Source: Malachius bipustulatus (taxonomy: Eukaryota; Arthropoda; Insecta; Coleoptera; Melyridae). From it: 64,000 nucleotides of DNA. Of this stretch, positions 41,861-51,691 are shown piece after piece. Made by a program: the position numbers and the translations under genes. The notes under the pieces were generated by a model. The model made no database searches. It saw only the letters and a list, made by a program, of their open reading frames with translations, and was not told the DNA's origin. Every line of letters begins with the position of its first letter. Position 1 is the stretch's first letter. Location: NCBI GenBank assembly GCA_910589415.1, contig OU342631.1, positions 56,882,598 through 56,946,597 of the forward strand. Reading direction: 5' to 3'.

Positions 41861-42477
41861 TTTCTAGGCTTGTCTAGACACGTTTTTATTGGTTTTACCA
41901 CATCACAGACAAATCTTATCTATATACGGCAGCCCTATTTGGAGCGAGTCGGCCTGGGTTATCGCTTACCTGAGAAACCTAATTGGTCCGATCTCACCTT
42001 AATGACTTTGACGCACTACTGCGCAACAATAATTGATCCGATTAATAAGATATTGTTATGTAAATGTTCGTAATTGTAAGCACTATAAGTTTTGTGGGCA
42101 CAATTTTTGGATTGCGATTGAAAAAAAGGAGTTATTCCGAAAATACCAATTTTTCATCCCCCTTGTTCTTTATGAATCACCTGTAGGTCATTAAATATTG
42201 CAAATAAGAAAAAATGTCACATATGCAAATTTGTGGAGAATGTTTTTCTGAATAAAGTAAGTGATGACACTTTTTTCGGTAAAATGCGAATTAACGTCGA
42301 AAAGTGCAAAAACTCCATCCACCCCTAAAACCAATATGGTGGCTAATTCACAAGGGGTAGGAGGTCGCATTTTTGGATTTGGACTCTCCATGGCCTACCC
42401 AACCCCCACACAAAATATTTTCTTTTCCGCATGAAATGCATAATTCGATGCCTTTTTCGTCTAATTTGACTGGACTA

Positions 42478-42709
42478 GTATATCAGTAGACGGGCCACCC
42501 TTCCCTGCATTGATTATCCGCCAAGCTGTTTTATTATTGTTTGTAGAATTACTCAGTAGACTCTCATTGTATAATAGTCGTTTAGCCAAAGAAACCACTT
42601 TTCTATAAATCGGTCTGTAATTTCGATAATACCGATCAGTACCCACATTCAATGTTCTTAGCCTAGATTCTTTTAATTTCTGCGAAGAGACCAGAATACC
42701 AGAGGTCAT
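42478..42709 (-). pseudogene. LINE ORF2 linker segment
   Basis: Reads VSSQKLKESRLRTLNVGTDR, then YYRNYRPIYRKVV, AKRLLYNE and KTAWRIINAGKG. This is the segment of a LINE ORF2 between endonuclease and RT (K--LK-----Y----K----YK-----K--Y----I----N--K--W--IN). In frame with 39536 across the inserted transposon. Confidence 0.7.
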
Positions 42710-42978
42710 TCAAGGGGCACGTCGCTGAGTTCTGGCCGTACTAGATTTCATGGGAAATGCCAAGTCGAAATTATAAGTAAAAACTTGGAAAAAGTGTTCG
42801 TATTGTTCACTCACATCGCCACCGTTGTACACTCCATTCCAACCCTAATTCAAAAGTAGATGTCGAAGGTATCTTATCTAGTTTCATTGCCAAAAGGGCG
42901 ATAGAAATATGATCCTTTCACTGACTTTAAGTCACATAAGTATATTGTCGAGACAACTATTCATACGCGTTGGAACAT

Positions 42979-43356
42979 TCAACGTGTGTTTAATTCCATG
43001 TGAGCGCAGAAGATCCAACAGATCCAGCAGATCACGACCCTTAACCAAGAAATCGTAATTAAAATCTCCACAAATAACAATTTTATGATCTTGGCATAAA
43101 TATATTTGCTTGGCATATCCAGTGCGTCCGATAATCGACGAAGAAACAAGTCCTTATTACCATAGTTTGGAGATCTGTAAAGTGCCAAAATAATCATATT
43201 AAATTTGCCGATAGAAAATCTACCCGCCACACACTCGAAATGAAACTCAATGGAAAGCTGCTTTATCCCATCAATCGAACGTCCCACCAAATCATTCCGG
43301 CAAAATACAGCCACACCGCCATGCACATGCTCACTTCTACTAAAGTGATCAACCAT
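42979..43356 (-). pseudogene. LINE ORF2 endonuclease fragment
   Basis: Reads HGGVAVFCRNDL, then FECVAGRFSIGKFNMIILAL, YRSPNYG and LRRLSDAL. This matches the middle of an apurinic-like endonuclease (GGVAIY-R, E-------G--ILA-YRSP--D-----L---L). The catalytic start lies upstream in decayed sequence, and the GDFN-type box near 43065 is frame-shifted. Confidence 0.65.
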
Positions 43357-43399
43357 GTGGTAACCGGGAATATTTACACCTTCTATTATGATTATTCAA

Positions 43400-44310
43400 A
43401 CACCAATGTTCGGAAACACAGAAAATATCACATAGTCCAGTCATTTAAGCTTAAATTAGGTAAGAATCTCGGAATTCCAGATACCCAGCTATAAGTCTGT
43501 AAATACTTGTATATTGACACCCTAAAAGTTGTCTCAAAACCTACATATGGTAGGGTGTACGCAACTATAAAATTTCATGTTCAAAGGTCACAAAAGTCGT
43601 TTTTTTTTGCTCTTTTTTTGTAAATATCTTGTTTCCTATGGGTTTTTTGCTATTTGTATTTATTATCAATATTGTAGAATACAAAATTCTGTACAAATTT
43701 TGTTTAAAAAAATTTTTCATTATGTGAACCGTTTTCGAGTTAGAGGGCGGAGAGCGTGCGGTCACAGCATCACTTCAGGTCAACCGGTGCCTCCGGTCGA
43801 AAACGCGCCAAAATCAATGATTATAAATATTTGTCAATTTTTATTACCTATTATATTATATTTTAATCAGTAACCTCTGTTAAAGTGCATGAAAAGTGCC
43901 GAAGTGTTTACATCGGTTAGTTTACATTTCAGTTTACATCACCTGTATCCAAGCAGCAAAACGGAAACAAGAAGGAGAAACTATAACTTCTCCATTAGTA
44001 CTCCGTAAAAAACGAGGTGAAGTGTTTGATTTTAAGAATCAATGTTTATTTTATGCTAGATTACGATAATGAAGACCAGTTTGAAATTTACCAGCAGCCG
44101 AAAGACGACGATGAAGAGGAAGAAGATGATTAAAATTAGAAATTGTAGTTTTTGTACCCTTTATTCCATTTTTTACTTTTAATAAAAATAAATGTATTGA
44201 ATGATATTTTTTAATAAAAAGATTAATTCATAATTTATTTGTTTTTTTTTTCATCATGTAAGAAGTTATTAATATTAATTAGGTTAAAATTCAAATATAA
44301 CTCCTATACC
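43400..44310. other. no intact gene; short PIN/Cys-protein relic
   Basis: At 43945-44070 on the plus strand a frame reads AAKRKQEGETITSPLVLRKK, then RGEVFDFKNQCLFYA, which resembles an N-terminal Cys-binding segment seen in proteins like the one in the 39540-42477 transposon. It is followed by a short acidic frame (QQPKDDDEEEEDD). The rest is AT-rich, with a CCGTTTTCGAGTTAGAGGGCG word near 43730 that is similar to 23292. Confidence 0.35.
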
Positions 44311-44850
44311 GGGTGTCCCATTAGTGCGGGATTCTTCTCTGGCAGCTTCACTTTTGAAGCTATAAAAAAAGATGAGGGAGAAAAATTGTATGGTTTGAAG
44401 AGACCTTCAACCTAAAATAATTTTTAGCTACACAGGATGGCCCAATAATATCGCTGTACGCCTTACAACTTTGTTATTTTAAATAGGACACCCTATATAT
44501 TATTACATTTTCAGATTATCTGAAAAAAATCAGTAAGAATGGTTTTCACAGTTTCAGTATAATGTGAATAGTTTTTGAGTTATAAACAAGTGAAAATTGC
44601 CATTTTCCATTTTCAAAGCAGCTTACAATGAAAACGGCTCAAGACAGCAGAAAAAGGTTTACATGTCCCTATCTTAACTTTTTACAAGGTATCCTATGAT
44701 GTGGATGAAATTGTTATACAGGGTGATGAAAAATCTGAAAATTTTCTTTGAATTCTGCTTTGAAGTTGAAAATTTTCGATTTTCACTTGTTTATAACTCC
44801 TAAGCCGCTCAATCTAAATTCCAATGGTTAAAACCACAGGGGAACTTTCC
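44311..44850. mobile_element. diverged copy of the foldback family
   Basis: Starts TACCGGGTGTCCCATTAG. It shares with 23337-24229 the GAGTTATAAACAAGTGAAAA word, an ACATGTCCCTAT-TTAACTTTTTA block and the TATCCTATGATGTGGATG block. A second TATACAGGGTGATG occurs at 44717. Strongly diverged and non-coding. Confidence 0.65.
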
Positions 44851-45059
44851 CAGGGGATCCCTTGCAGTGCTTGTACATTTTGAATAAAAATAAATAAATA
44901 AATAAAATTATAATAGGGAAAATAGCAAAGCTAAAAATCGATTAAAAACTAAGCAAAACTTGAACTTAAGACCAAACTAAACTAAAAATAATTTTCACAT
45001 TGTTATTCATGCGCTCTATACCAAGCAGGGCTTTTCGCATAGCACTTCGGATTGGGTTT
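44851..45059. other. no recognisable gene
   Basis: AT-rich spacer, including an AAATAAATAAATAAA run. Confidence 0.4.
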
Positions 45060-45600
45060 CTTTAATTTCTATTTAGCTTTTCAGCAGTGACCGCAGCGAT
45101 TGCATAATTAATGCGCATCAGCAAATGCTGACTGAACTATATATTTTCTCCATTAGAAAATCGACGCTTTAGAAATCTCTGTAGGACGAAATCCAAAGGA
45201 TTTAGGTCTGGAGATCGTAAAGGTTAATCGATTATTCCACCGCAATCAATCATCCACCGATTTCTTCTCCGGGAAAGAGTTTATGTAACCACGGTCTGGT
45301 TTGTCTATTAAAATAGCATGGAGCTTTATCCAGCTGAATCTACATATCTCTTAGAACATTTAATGCTCAATTTTCTAGGCGCTGATGCTCATACGAGTAT
45401 CTAAATCATTTTATATGAGGTTTCCAAAATATTTTTTGTTTATTATAAGAATACGCGGCCCCAAAGTGACCGTTTATAATTCCAACACATGAATTAATCT
45501 TGAATTTGTGCTAGTGCCTTCGTTATCTAACAATATGACTGTTTACTGTTGGCCATAATGCGACTGTTATATGCTGGTAAAGGTAGCATTCATGTATGAA
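45060..45600 (-). pseudogene. mariner-type DDE transposase relic
   Basis: The minus strand across stops reads ESLF-HECYL, VGIINGHFGAAYSYN, then QLDKAPCYFNRQTRPWLHKL, FPGEEIGG and PLRSPDLNPLDFVL. This is the DDE catalytic part of an insect mariner-like transposase (usual pattern: FQQDGAPPH------L---FP-RWIGR-GP-EWPPRSPDLTPLDFFLWG). The second catalytic Asp corresponds to the D in LDKAP, and the last carboxylate to the D in SPDL/PLD. Dead copy. Same broad family as the N-terminal fragment at 24815-25045. Confidence 0.75.
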
Positions 45601-47195
45601 CAAAGATTCATTTGTCAGTAATAGCTATTTGTATTACAAGTTGCAAGACAAAAGTAATTTACGCACGCGACTAAAATTGTCAAACGAGACCGTGACAACC
45701 GTCGAGAGCTTAAACATTTCTTTTGCAACATTCACACAAGATTTTTTGTTAAATCGCCAAGTAAAAAAATATGAATTCCAGAAATTAGTACTTCATGGCC
45801 TGTTTTCATGAATATGATAGTAATATCGTGATAGAAATGTCGCGAGAATGCTTTTTCCAGAAAGCGTTTACAAGACGAATTGGATTTTATGACACTATCA
45901 TGATAGTAAAAAAGATTTTTGTAATTATTATAACGAAATATTACGTCGACCATTCCGCTGATTGTGGCTATTACACCCTAAATGAGCAAAATGCCTCCAA
46001 CAAGCTAATAAGGGATCTTAATTTGGAAGACCCAAGGAGTTTATGCAACTTCCTATGAATAAAAGAAGATATTATTACAGTCCTACACTTTATTAATTGT
46101 AAATTAAAAAGTCTTGCAAAATTCTTTATTCTTTAAGACAAGTTTTACTTTTAGCAATAATCTCCAAATATAAATAATCAGCTGTTATCGTATTTACATG
46201 TACACCAGACACCACTTCAACAACAATGCTCTTTCACTTCACTCTGTTCTATGTCTTCATAAGATGACAGCATCAAAAGTTAGCACTACTTAAATGCTTT
46301 TAAGCTGATTAACGCTGTTGCCCGCATAACATTATTTCATTTACCGTAAATTTTTGTAGGTACTTTTGTAAAAGTTACTCACAAAAGGTTTTACAATAAT
46401 TCAATTTTAAACTTGCTAATATCATTAAAGTTATTAACTTTTTTCAATTTCAGAAGCTTTGTAGCTACAAAAAACTACAGATATTTATTTTGAACGTCTG
46501 TTAGGGATTTTGTTATTATACATATATCTTGAAGTGTGTAAGTAAAAATTTTATTACGGAAGTAATAAAAATTTTTAAACCAGTTTTAAGCCTATTTATT
46601 TTCCCGACAACTTAGTACCGTTCAAGGACACCACTTACACAATACTTTGCTGTATAGCCTATGACTACTTATGCTTACAAAAAAGAATTTATTTTTAATA
46701 ACAAAAAATATTTAGCTAAAATTTGAAAGATATTATTTAGAGAGCAAAAATAATATAAAAATTTTCTGGTTCTAGGGCTCATCATAGAGAATCTAGTCTT
46801 TTGCAAAGCGTGCAAAACAAAATCCGTAGTCATAGACGTCGGGCACGACTCATCAGTATAATGAGCCGTAAGAAAAGTCTTCTCGTTAAAATTTGACATC
46901 TAAATTTTTCAGTTTCCCAGCATATTCCAGCGACAGAAGTTATCAAATTTTCTTGTGCATTCTTAATAAGTATAAAATTGTGCATCTTTTAAATATAATT
47001 AATATAAAAATATATTTTACATATTACATTGAAAGCTAAAAAAATATTCACAAGAATTATTATACAGAGTGGGGCATGACTACCGCCTTAGTTTATGTAA
47101 CGTGAACAGGGTCGTAGTGCCTATAATAACATAAATTATTTTGGATTTATAATTATTTTTATTGAACCACCAATTATTTGATTATATAATATTTG
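45601..47195. other. 1.6 kb without recognisable gene
   Basis: Small open frames at 45596-45811, 45795-46058 and, on the minus strand, 46675-46899 have no motif. Around 46850 the minus strand has CTGATGAGTCG with a stem II-like CGAC, but no GAAA box follows. Confidence 0.4.
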
Positions 47196-47291
47196 ACGAA
47201 TTTTATTGGGATTTAGGTTCTAATTTAAATTTGCCACTAAAGATTCTTTACAGAACAAATTAGAAAACTTTCGTACATCATGCGAGGAGAA

Positions 47292-47355
47292 GACTGAAGA
47301 CATGGACGGTACCGTTTCGTCCTTATTAGGTACTCATTAGCATATCATATCAGTC
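47292..47355 (-). ncRNA. degenerate hammerhead ribozyme (left arm)
   Basis: Minus-strand counterpart of 47867-47930. It keeps the stem I GACTGA/TCAGTC and CATATC-type pairs, the GAAACGGTACCGTC segment and the GTC cleavage triplet. The first core box reads CTAATGA instead of CTGATGA, and stem II has an extra A. The invariant core G is lost, so it is probably inactive. Confidence 0.7.
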
Positions 47356-47866
47356 AGATCCAAACCACACATGCTATACGAAATTTGGAAGTTATATCTA
47401 TTCTAACTGGTGTTTTCGTTTTATAGTGACTTGTTATTTTTAATGAGCAAGTAGGCAACCGGAGAAACGTGCGTGTCTTTTATATAGTTTTATAATTATA
47501 AATCTAAAAAGACCAGGGTGAAAGAATGTGCCATAACATCTTAATTCATGTATTAACATCTACTTAATAATTACACTAGTAAAAATTCAATAAAAATTAG
47601 CTTGAAAATATGAATGTGGGTAGGTATATACTTATGAGAATCAATGTGTAGTTCTTGAAATAATAAAACCTCTGCGTTAGTAGTGTAAAAGTCATAAATC
47701 CATGACAACTCTACGATTTAGCGAGGATACTATGGTATATAAAAGACACGCACGTTTCTCCGGTTGCCTACCTGCTCATTAAAAATAACAATTCACTACA
47801 AAACGAAAACACCAGTTAGAATAGATATAACTTCCAAATTTCGTATAGCATGTGTGGTTTGGATCT

Positions 47867-47930
47867 GACTGATATGATATGCTGATGAGTCCATAATAAG
47901 GATGAAACGGTACCGTCCATGTCTTCAGTC
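47867..47930 (+). ncRNA. type I hammerhead self-cleaving ribozyme
   Basis: All parts are in place. Stem I outer GACTGA (47867-47872)/TCAGTC (47925-47930), an internal loop TAT opposite T, stem I inner GATATG (47876-47881)/CATGTC (47918-47923). Core box CTGATGA (47882-47888). Stem II GTCC/GGAT with loop ATAATAA. Core GAAA (47904-47907). Short stem III ACGG/CCGT with a 2-nt loop, and cleavage triplet GTC, so cutting would follow C47917. A tiny stem III and an internal loop in stem I are typical of metazoan retroelement hammerheads, such as schistosome and Penelope ones. Confidence 0.85.
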
Positions 47931-48360
47931 TTCTCCTCGCATGCTGGACGAAAGTTTTCTAATTTGTTCTGTAAAGAATCTTTAGTGGCAAATTTAAATT
48001 AGAACCTAAATCCCAATAAAATTCGTATAAATAAATTATTTTGAACTATGCATAATGTCCCATATGATAGTGGTATATCAAAGTTTAAAAAAAAAACTTA
48101 AAACAGCAATATAATTCCATGAAAAATCGAAAATCGCCTGGTTTATATAGTATTTTAACTGAATTCTTAAAAAAATTGGGGAGTTTTTTATTAAAATGGC
48201 TACTTTCTTTCTTTAATAGCATTCTGGTCTCAGGTCGACTAGCTGAAGATTTCAAAAAAGGAAAAAATTAGAACAATTCAAAAGCCTGGGAAACCAACTA
48301 ATGACTCTTCAAGCTACATACCTATTGCTTTGCTTAGTATCACTTATAAAGTACTGGAAT

Positions 48361-48905
48361 AGTATATTATGCAACGAGCTTATAATGAAGGCTATTAATA
48401 CGCGAGTATGATGGTTAAGATACGAGCCGTAGGCGAGTGTCTTAACCATCATAAGAGCGTATTAATAGCCATTATCTGCGAGTTCCATACACTATTTTTT
48501 CTACGACCCTTTTTTATTTCATAGAAAAGATTAAAAAATTATATATTTTAAGAATGACCCATGTACAATTGCGGATCATTGAGTTTAAGATAGGTTGCTA
48601 TTTGCTTACGCATATTAGGTACCAAATTCTCTCTTCGTGGCTAAGATTATTCTGCTGAGCCATGTTTTAGTATCAAGTTTAAAGGGCACTACTCACTACT
48701 GCGTAATTTTTATTATGCGAAGTTCGAATTCCGAATTTTACGCTTCGATTTTGAGATTAATTAATAATTTTAATAACATGACAGCCATTAATTACGATAT
48801 TGTATGACTGCGCAACGCGGGTCGCAGCGTTGCCGCTTTGAATACTATATCACGGAGCGCTACGAATGATATAATACTTTATCTTCCCATCTTTTACACG
48901 ATATT
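48361..48905 (+). repeat. repeat unit A, copy 1 (545 bp)
   Basis: Begins AGTATATTATGCAACGAGCT. It contains an 81-nt imperfect hairpin (GGCTATTAATACGC...GCGTATTAATAGCC around GATGGTTAAGA/TCTTAACCATC, about 48390-48471) and ends with ACACGATATT. It is followed directly by copy 2. Confidence 0.8.
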
Positions 48906-49444
48906 AGTATATTATGCAACGAGCTTATAATGAAGGCTATTAATACGCGAGTATGATGGTTAAGATACGAGCCGTAGGCGAGTGTCTTAACCATCATAAG
49001 AGCGTATTAATAGCCATTATCTGCGAGTTCCATACACTATTTTTTCTACGACCCTTTTTTATTTCATAGAAAAGATTAAAAAATTATATATTTTTTAACA
49101 ATGACCCGTGTACAATTGCGGATCATTGAGTTTAAGATAGGTTGCTATTTGTTTACGCATATTACCAAATTTTCTCTTCGTCGCTAAGGTTATTCTGCTG
49201 TTTTAGTATCAAGTTTAAAGGGCACTACTCACTACTGCGTAATTTTTATTATGCGAAGTTCGAATTCCGAATTTTACGCTTTGATTTTCCAATTAATAAT
49301 TTTAATAACATTGACAGCCATTAATTACGATATTGCCGCTGCGCACGCGACGGTCGCAGCGTCGCAGCGTTGCCGCTTTGAATACTATATCACGGAGCGC
49401 TACGAATGATATAATACTTTATCTTCTTATCTTTTACACGATAT
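48906..49444 (+). repeat. repeat unit A, copy 2
   Basis: A near-identical tandem copy of 48361-48905, including the same hairpin. It differs by small indels (for example GCATATTACC versus GCATATTAGGTACC, and an extra GCAGCGTCGCAGCG near 49355). Together with unit B it forms the insert in the LINE. Confidence 0.8.
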
Positions 49445-49778
49445 ACCTACCTATCAAATTAATTAAGGTAACATAAAATCTTGATAAATTTTCTTTGAAT
49501 GTTACTTATGTTCTAAATTAAATAAACGTTCAGAATTTTTTTTCAGAAATACAGAACTTATATCACAAGGCAATTTATGTCGTGAGTATGACAACTCTGT
49601 GACTTCGGTTGGCTTGCCGACCCGATCGTGAGCGAAAAGGAACCGATTCGATTGCAAATGCTCCTCTGCCATTGGATAGCTTGACCAGTGCTTTAATGAA
49701 AATTTGTATCTTAATGAGACCCATTAAAGCACTGGTGATTCATATTTAATATGCATATTAAAAGTTGGGAGTAGAAAA
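49445..49778 (+). repeat. repeat unit B, copy 1 (334 bp)
   Basis: Begins ACCTACCTATCAAATTAATT. It carries an inverted pair ACCAGTGCTTTAATG/CATTAAAGCACTGGT near 49683-49735 and ends GTAGAAAA. Confidence 0.8.
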
Positions 49779-50117
49779 ACCTACTTATCAAATTAATTAA
49801 GGTAACATAAAATCTTGATAAATTTTCTTTGAATGTTACTTATGTTCTAAATTAAATAAACGTCCAGAATTTTTTTTTTCAGAAATACAGAACTTATATC
49901 ACAAGGCAATTTTTGTCGTGACGAGTATGACAACTCTGTGACTTCGGTTGGCTTGCCGACCCGATCGTGAGCGAAAAGGCACCGATTCGATTGCAAATGC
50001 TCCTCTGCCATTGGATAGCTTGACCAGTGCTTTAATAAAAATTTGTATCTTAATGAGACCCATTAAAGCACTGGTGATTCATATTTAATATGCCTATTAA
50101 AAGTTGGGAGTAGAAAA
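49779..50117 (+). repeat. repeat unit B, copy 2
   Basis: A near-identical tandem copy of 49445-49778 with the same GTGCTTTAATG / CATTAAAGCAC hairpin. It ends GTAGAAAAAAA and is followed by the resumed LINE frame. Confidence 0.8.
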
Positions 50118-51267
50118 AAACTTTTCTACAATCGTCTATTACCAATTGTTGATGATAAATTACTTATTGAACAAGGTGGATTTCGGTCAAACATAAATAC
50201 ATGTGACCAAGTTTTGGCATTGACAACCCACATTGAATGTGGATTTCAAGGAAAATTAAAAACAGGAGCAGTCTTCCTAGATCTATGTTCAGCATAAGAC
50301 ACTGTGTGGAAAGAAGGTCTCTTACATAAATTATATAAAACAATTGGTTGTAAGACGATTATGAATCTACTTGAAAATATGCTATCTGACCGAAAAATAA
50401 AAGTTTTCGTAAACGAAAAGAGCAGTAAATACAGAATCTTAAATAATGATCTCCCACAAGGTTCTGTTTTATCTCCACTGCTATTCAATATTTACATTAG
50501 TGATTTGCCTGCAACCAAATCTAGAAAATTCATATATGCCGATGACATTATTTTAACTTACCAAAACAGCGAATTTAATTTGTTAGAAGAAACGCTGTGC
50601 TCTGATTTGAAAATCATGAATGATAACTTTAAGAAATGGCGTCTTTGCTTAAGCTCTTCAAAAACAGAAGTTACATGTTTCCATCTCAATAACCACCAAA
50701 AATCTAAAAAGCTAAATTGTATAACTTTCAACGGATCGTCACTGAATCATAATTTCAATCCAAAATATCTTGGTGTGACTTTGGATATATCTTTAAACTA
50801 TAATCAACACTTAGAAAAACTGGAACAAAAAAATAAAACAAGGAATAGTATTCTATACAAAATTGCTGGAACAACTTGGGGTGCCCAAAATGCAAAAACA
50901 ATTCGCACATCAACTCTTGCACTTGTTTATTCAACAGCGGAATATTGTGCACCGGTATGGCCGGTATGTACACTGTTGACATCAATCAAAAGTGGATGCT
51001 CAACTGAACCAAAGATTTCGAATTATTACTGGAACAATTTCCTCAACTCCGATTCCTTTGTTACCCGTTTTGTCGAATATTGCTCCATCTAATCTCCGCA
51101 GACAACAAGCAACACACAAAATCATGAATAAATACGGACATCTTGAAGAAACCATCAATCACATTTTCAATGAATGTCCTTTAACCAAGTTTTCTGGAGG
51201 TTTTCAACAAATTTACGAAATTTCTACAGAAACAATAGACTGGTTACGGAATTTGAAGCTCTTGTAA
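50118..51267 (+). pseudogene. LINE RT palm/thumb and C-terminal region
   Basis: Reads FLDLCSA, a stop where Tyr is expected, then DTVW (catalytic Asp motif A). From 50304 an open 262-codon frame holds NDLPQGSVLSPLLFNIYISD, FIYADDIILTYQ (YADD) and PKYLGVTLD. A shift near 50985 moves to another frame with RFRIITGTI, PLLPVLSNIAP and HIFNECPL, the post-RT Cys/His region. Coding identity is clear; the element is inactive. The 3' end is probably near 51500, without an obvious poly(A). Confidence 0.8.
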
Positions 51268-51691
51268 ACAAAATCTACATTAACAGCCAAATAACCTCAG
51301 TCCGATGCTGCAAAGTGATTGTTACACTTCAAACCAATCTAAACAGGATGGTGTGTCTAGGTTTTTTCATGGGGTTTTCCCTAGACTATGTCTTACAAAG
51401 CAAATGCTTCACCATGATGCCAACATTGCGATGTCATAATATCCTACAGATCGTTCTTTTCACCATGATCGACGAAACCAATGATATGTAATTTAATAAA
51501 CTAAACAACATGTACATCATAAGCCTGCAGAACCACGACCCTGTATAAAACCCAGTTTCGATTTTTTTCAAATTGCTCACCATTCAGGCTACACAGACCG
51601 ATGCGGTAGTGGCGCCCCACCCTATTATGCCAGATAGTTAAATCATATCTTGGTTTTATTTTCATTTTTTTTTGTAGAGATTTTCACTTAC

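Larger units (their letters stand above)
39540..42477. mobile_element. 2.9 kb TIR transposon with PIN/XPG-like gene, GTA duplication
   Basis: Arms of about 460 bp (39540-40003 and 42015-42477) are inverted copies, starting TAGTCCAGTCAAA. Each end is flanked by GTA (39537-39539, 42478-42480). The surrounding LINE frame is restored in phase when the element and one GTA are removed. The only gene inside is the minus-strand PIN/XPG-like plus Cys-rich ORF, broken by a MITE at about 40979-41213. No classical DDE transposase is seen. A 3-bp duplication with an XPG-like and Cys-rich protein recalls the Academ superfamily as I remember it; this needs a database check. Confidence 0.75.
37789..43400 (-). 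mobile_element. LINE split by two clean transposon insertions
   Basis: Minus-strand LINE ORF2 in pieces. Endonuclease 43356-42979, linker 42709-42478, [2.9 kb element 39540-42477], linker and RT 39536-38835, [0.66 kb element 38169-38834], RT with YADD box 38168-37789. Removing each insertion with one copy of its target duplication (GTA and TA) makes the flanking reading frames meet in phase. This dates both insertions after the LINE and fixes their ends. Other stops show the LINE itself is dead. Confidence 0.8.
47196..48026. mobile_element. 831-bp palindrome, two inverted hammerhead-bearing units
   Basis: Arms 47196-47487 and 47734-48026 are inverted copies of about 292 bp around a 246-bp spacer. 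Each arm carries a hammerhead ribozyme-like motif. The right-arm copy (plus strand) has an intact core; the left-arm copy (minus strand) has a core mutation. Inverted flanking units with hammerheads are known for the pseudo-LTRs of Penelope-like elements; that link is inference. No protein gene inside. Confidence 0.75.
48125..51270 (+). mobile_element. LINE interrupted by an A-A-B-B tandem insertion
   Basis: Plus-strand LINE RT. The N-terminal part is at 48125-48360 (KSPGLYSILTEFLKKLG, a WLLSFFN-ILVSGRL segment, SYIPIALLSITYKVLE). The frame resumes at about 50118 with LFYNRLLPIVDD, EQGGFRSNINTCDQVLALTT and onward. Between them lies a 1.75 kb insert made of two tandem pairs of repeats. The LINE has an in-frame TAA near 50297 and a frameshift near 50985, so it is dead. 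Confidence 0.8.
26660..51691 (-). other. giant (25 kb) intron of the receptor gene
   Basis: Bounded on the minus strand by GTAAGT at 51691-51686 and TTTCAG at 26665-26660. It separates the hormone-binding domain from TM1. Its content is mostly mobile elements in both orientations, annotated separately. Intron status rests on the matching phase and domain continuity of the two flanking exons. Confidence 0.8.

Noticed and set aside
46850..46900. Second hammerhead ribozyme on the minus strand
   Set aside because: CTGATGA and a stem II-like GTCG/CGAC are present, but the GAAA box and a stem III are missing.
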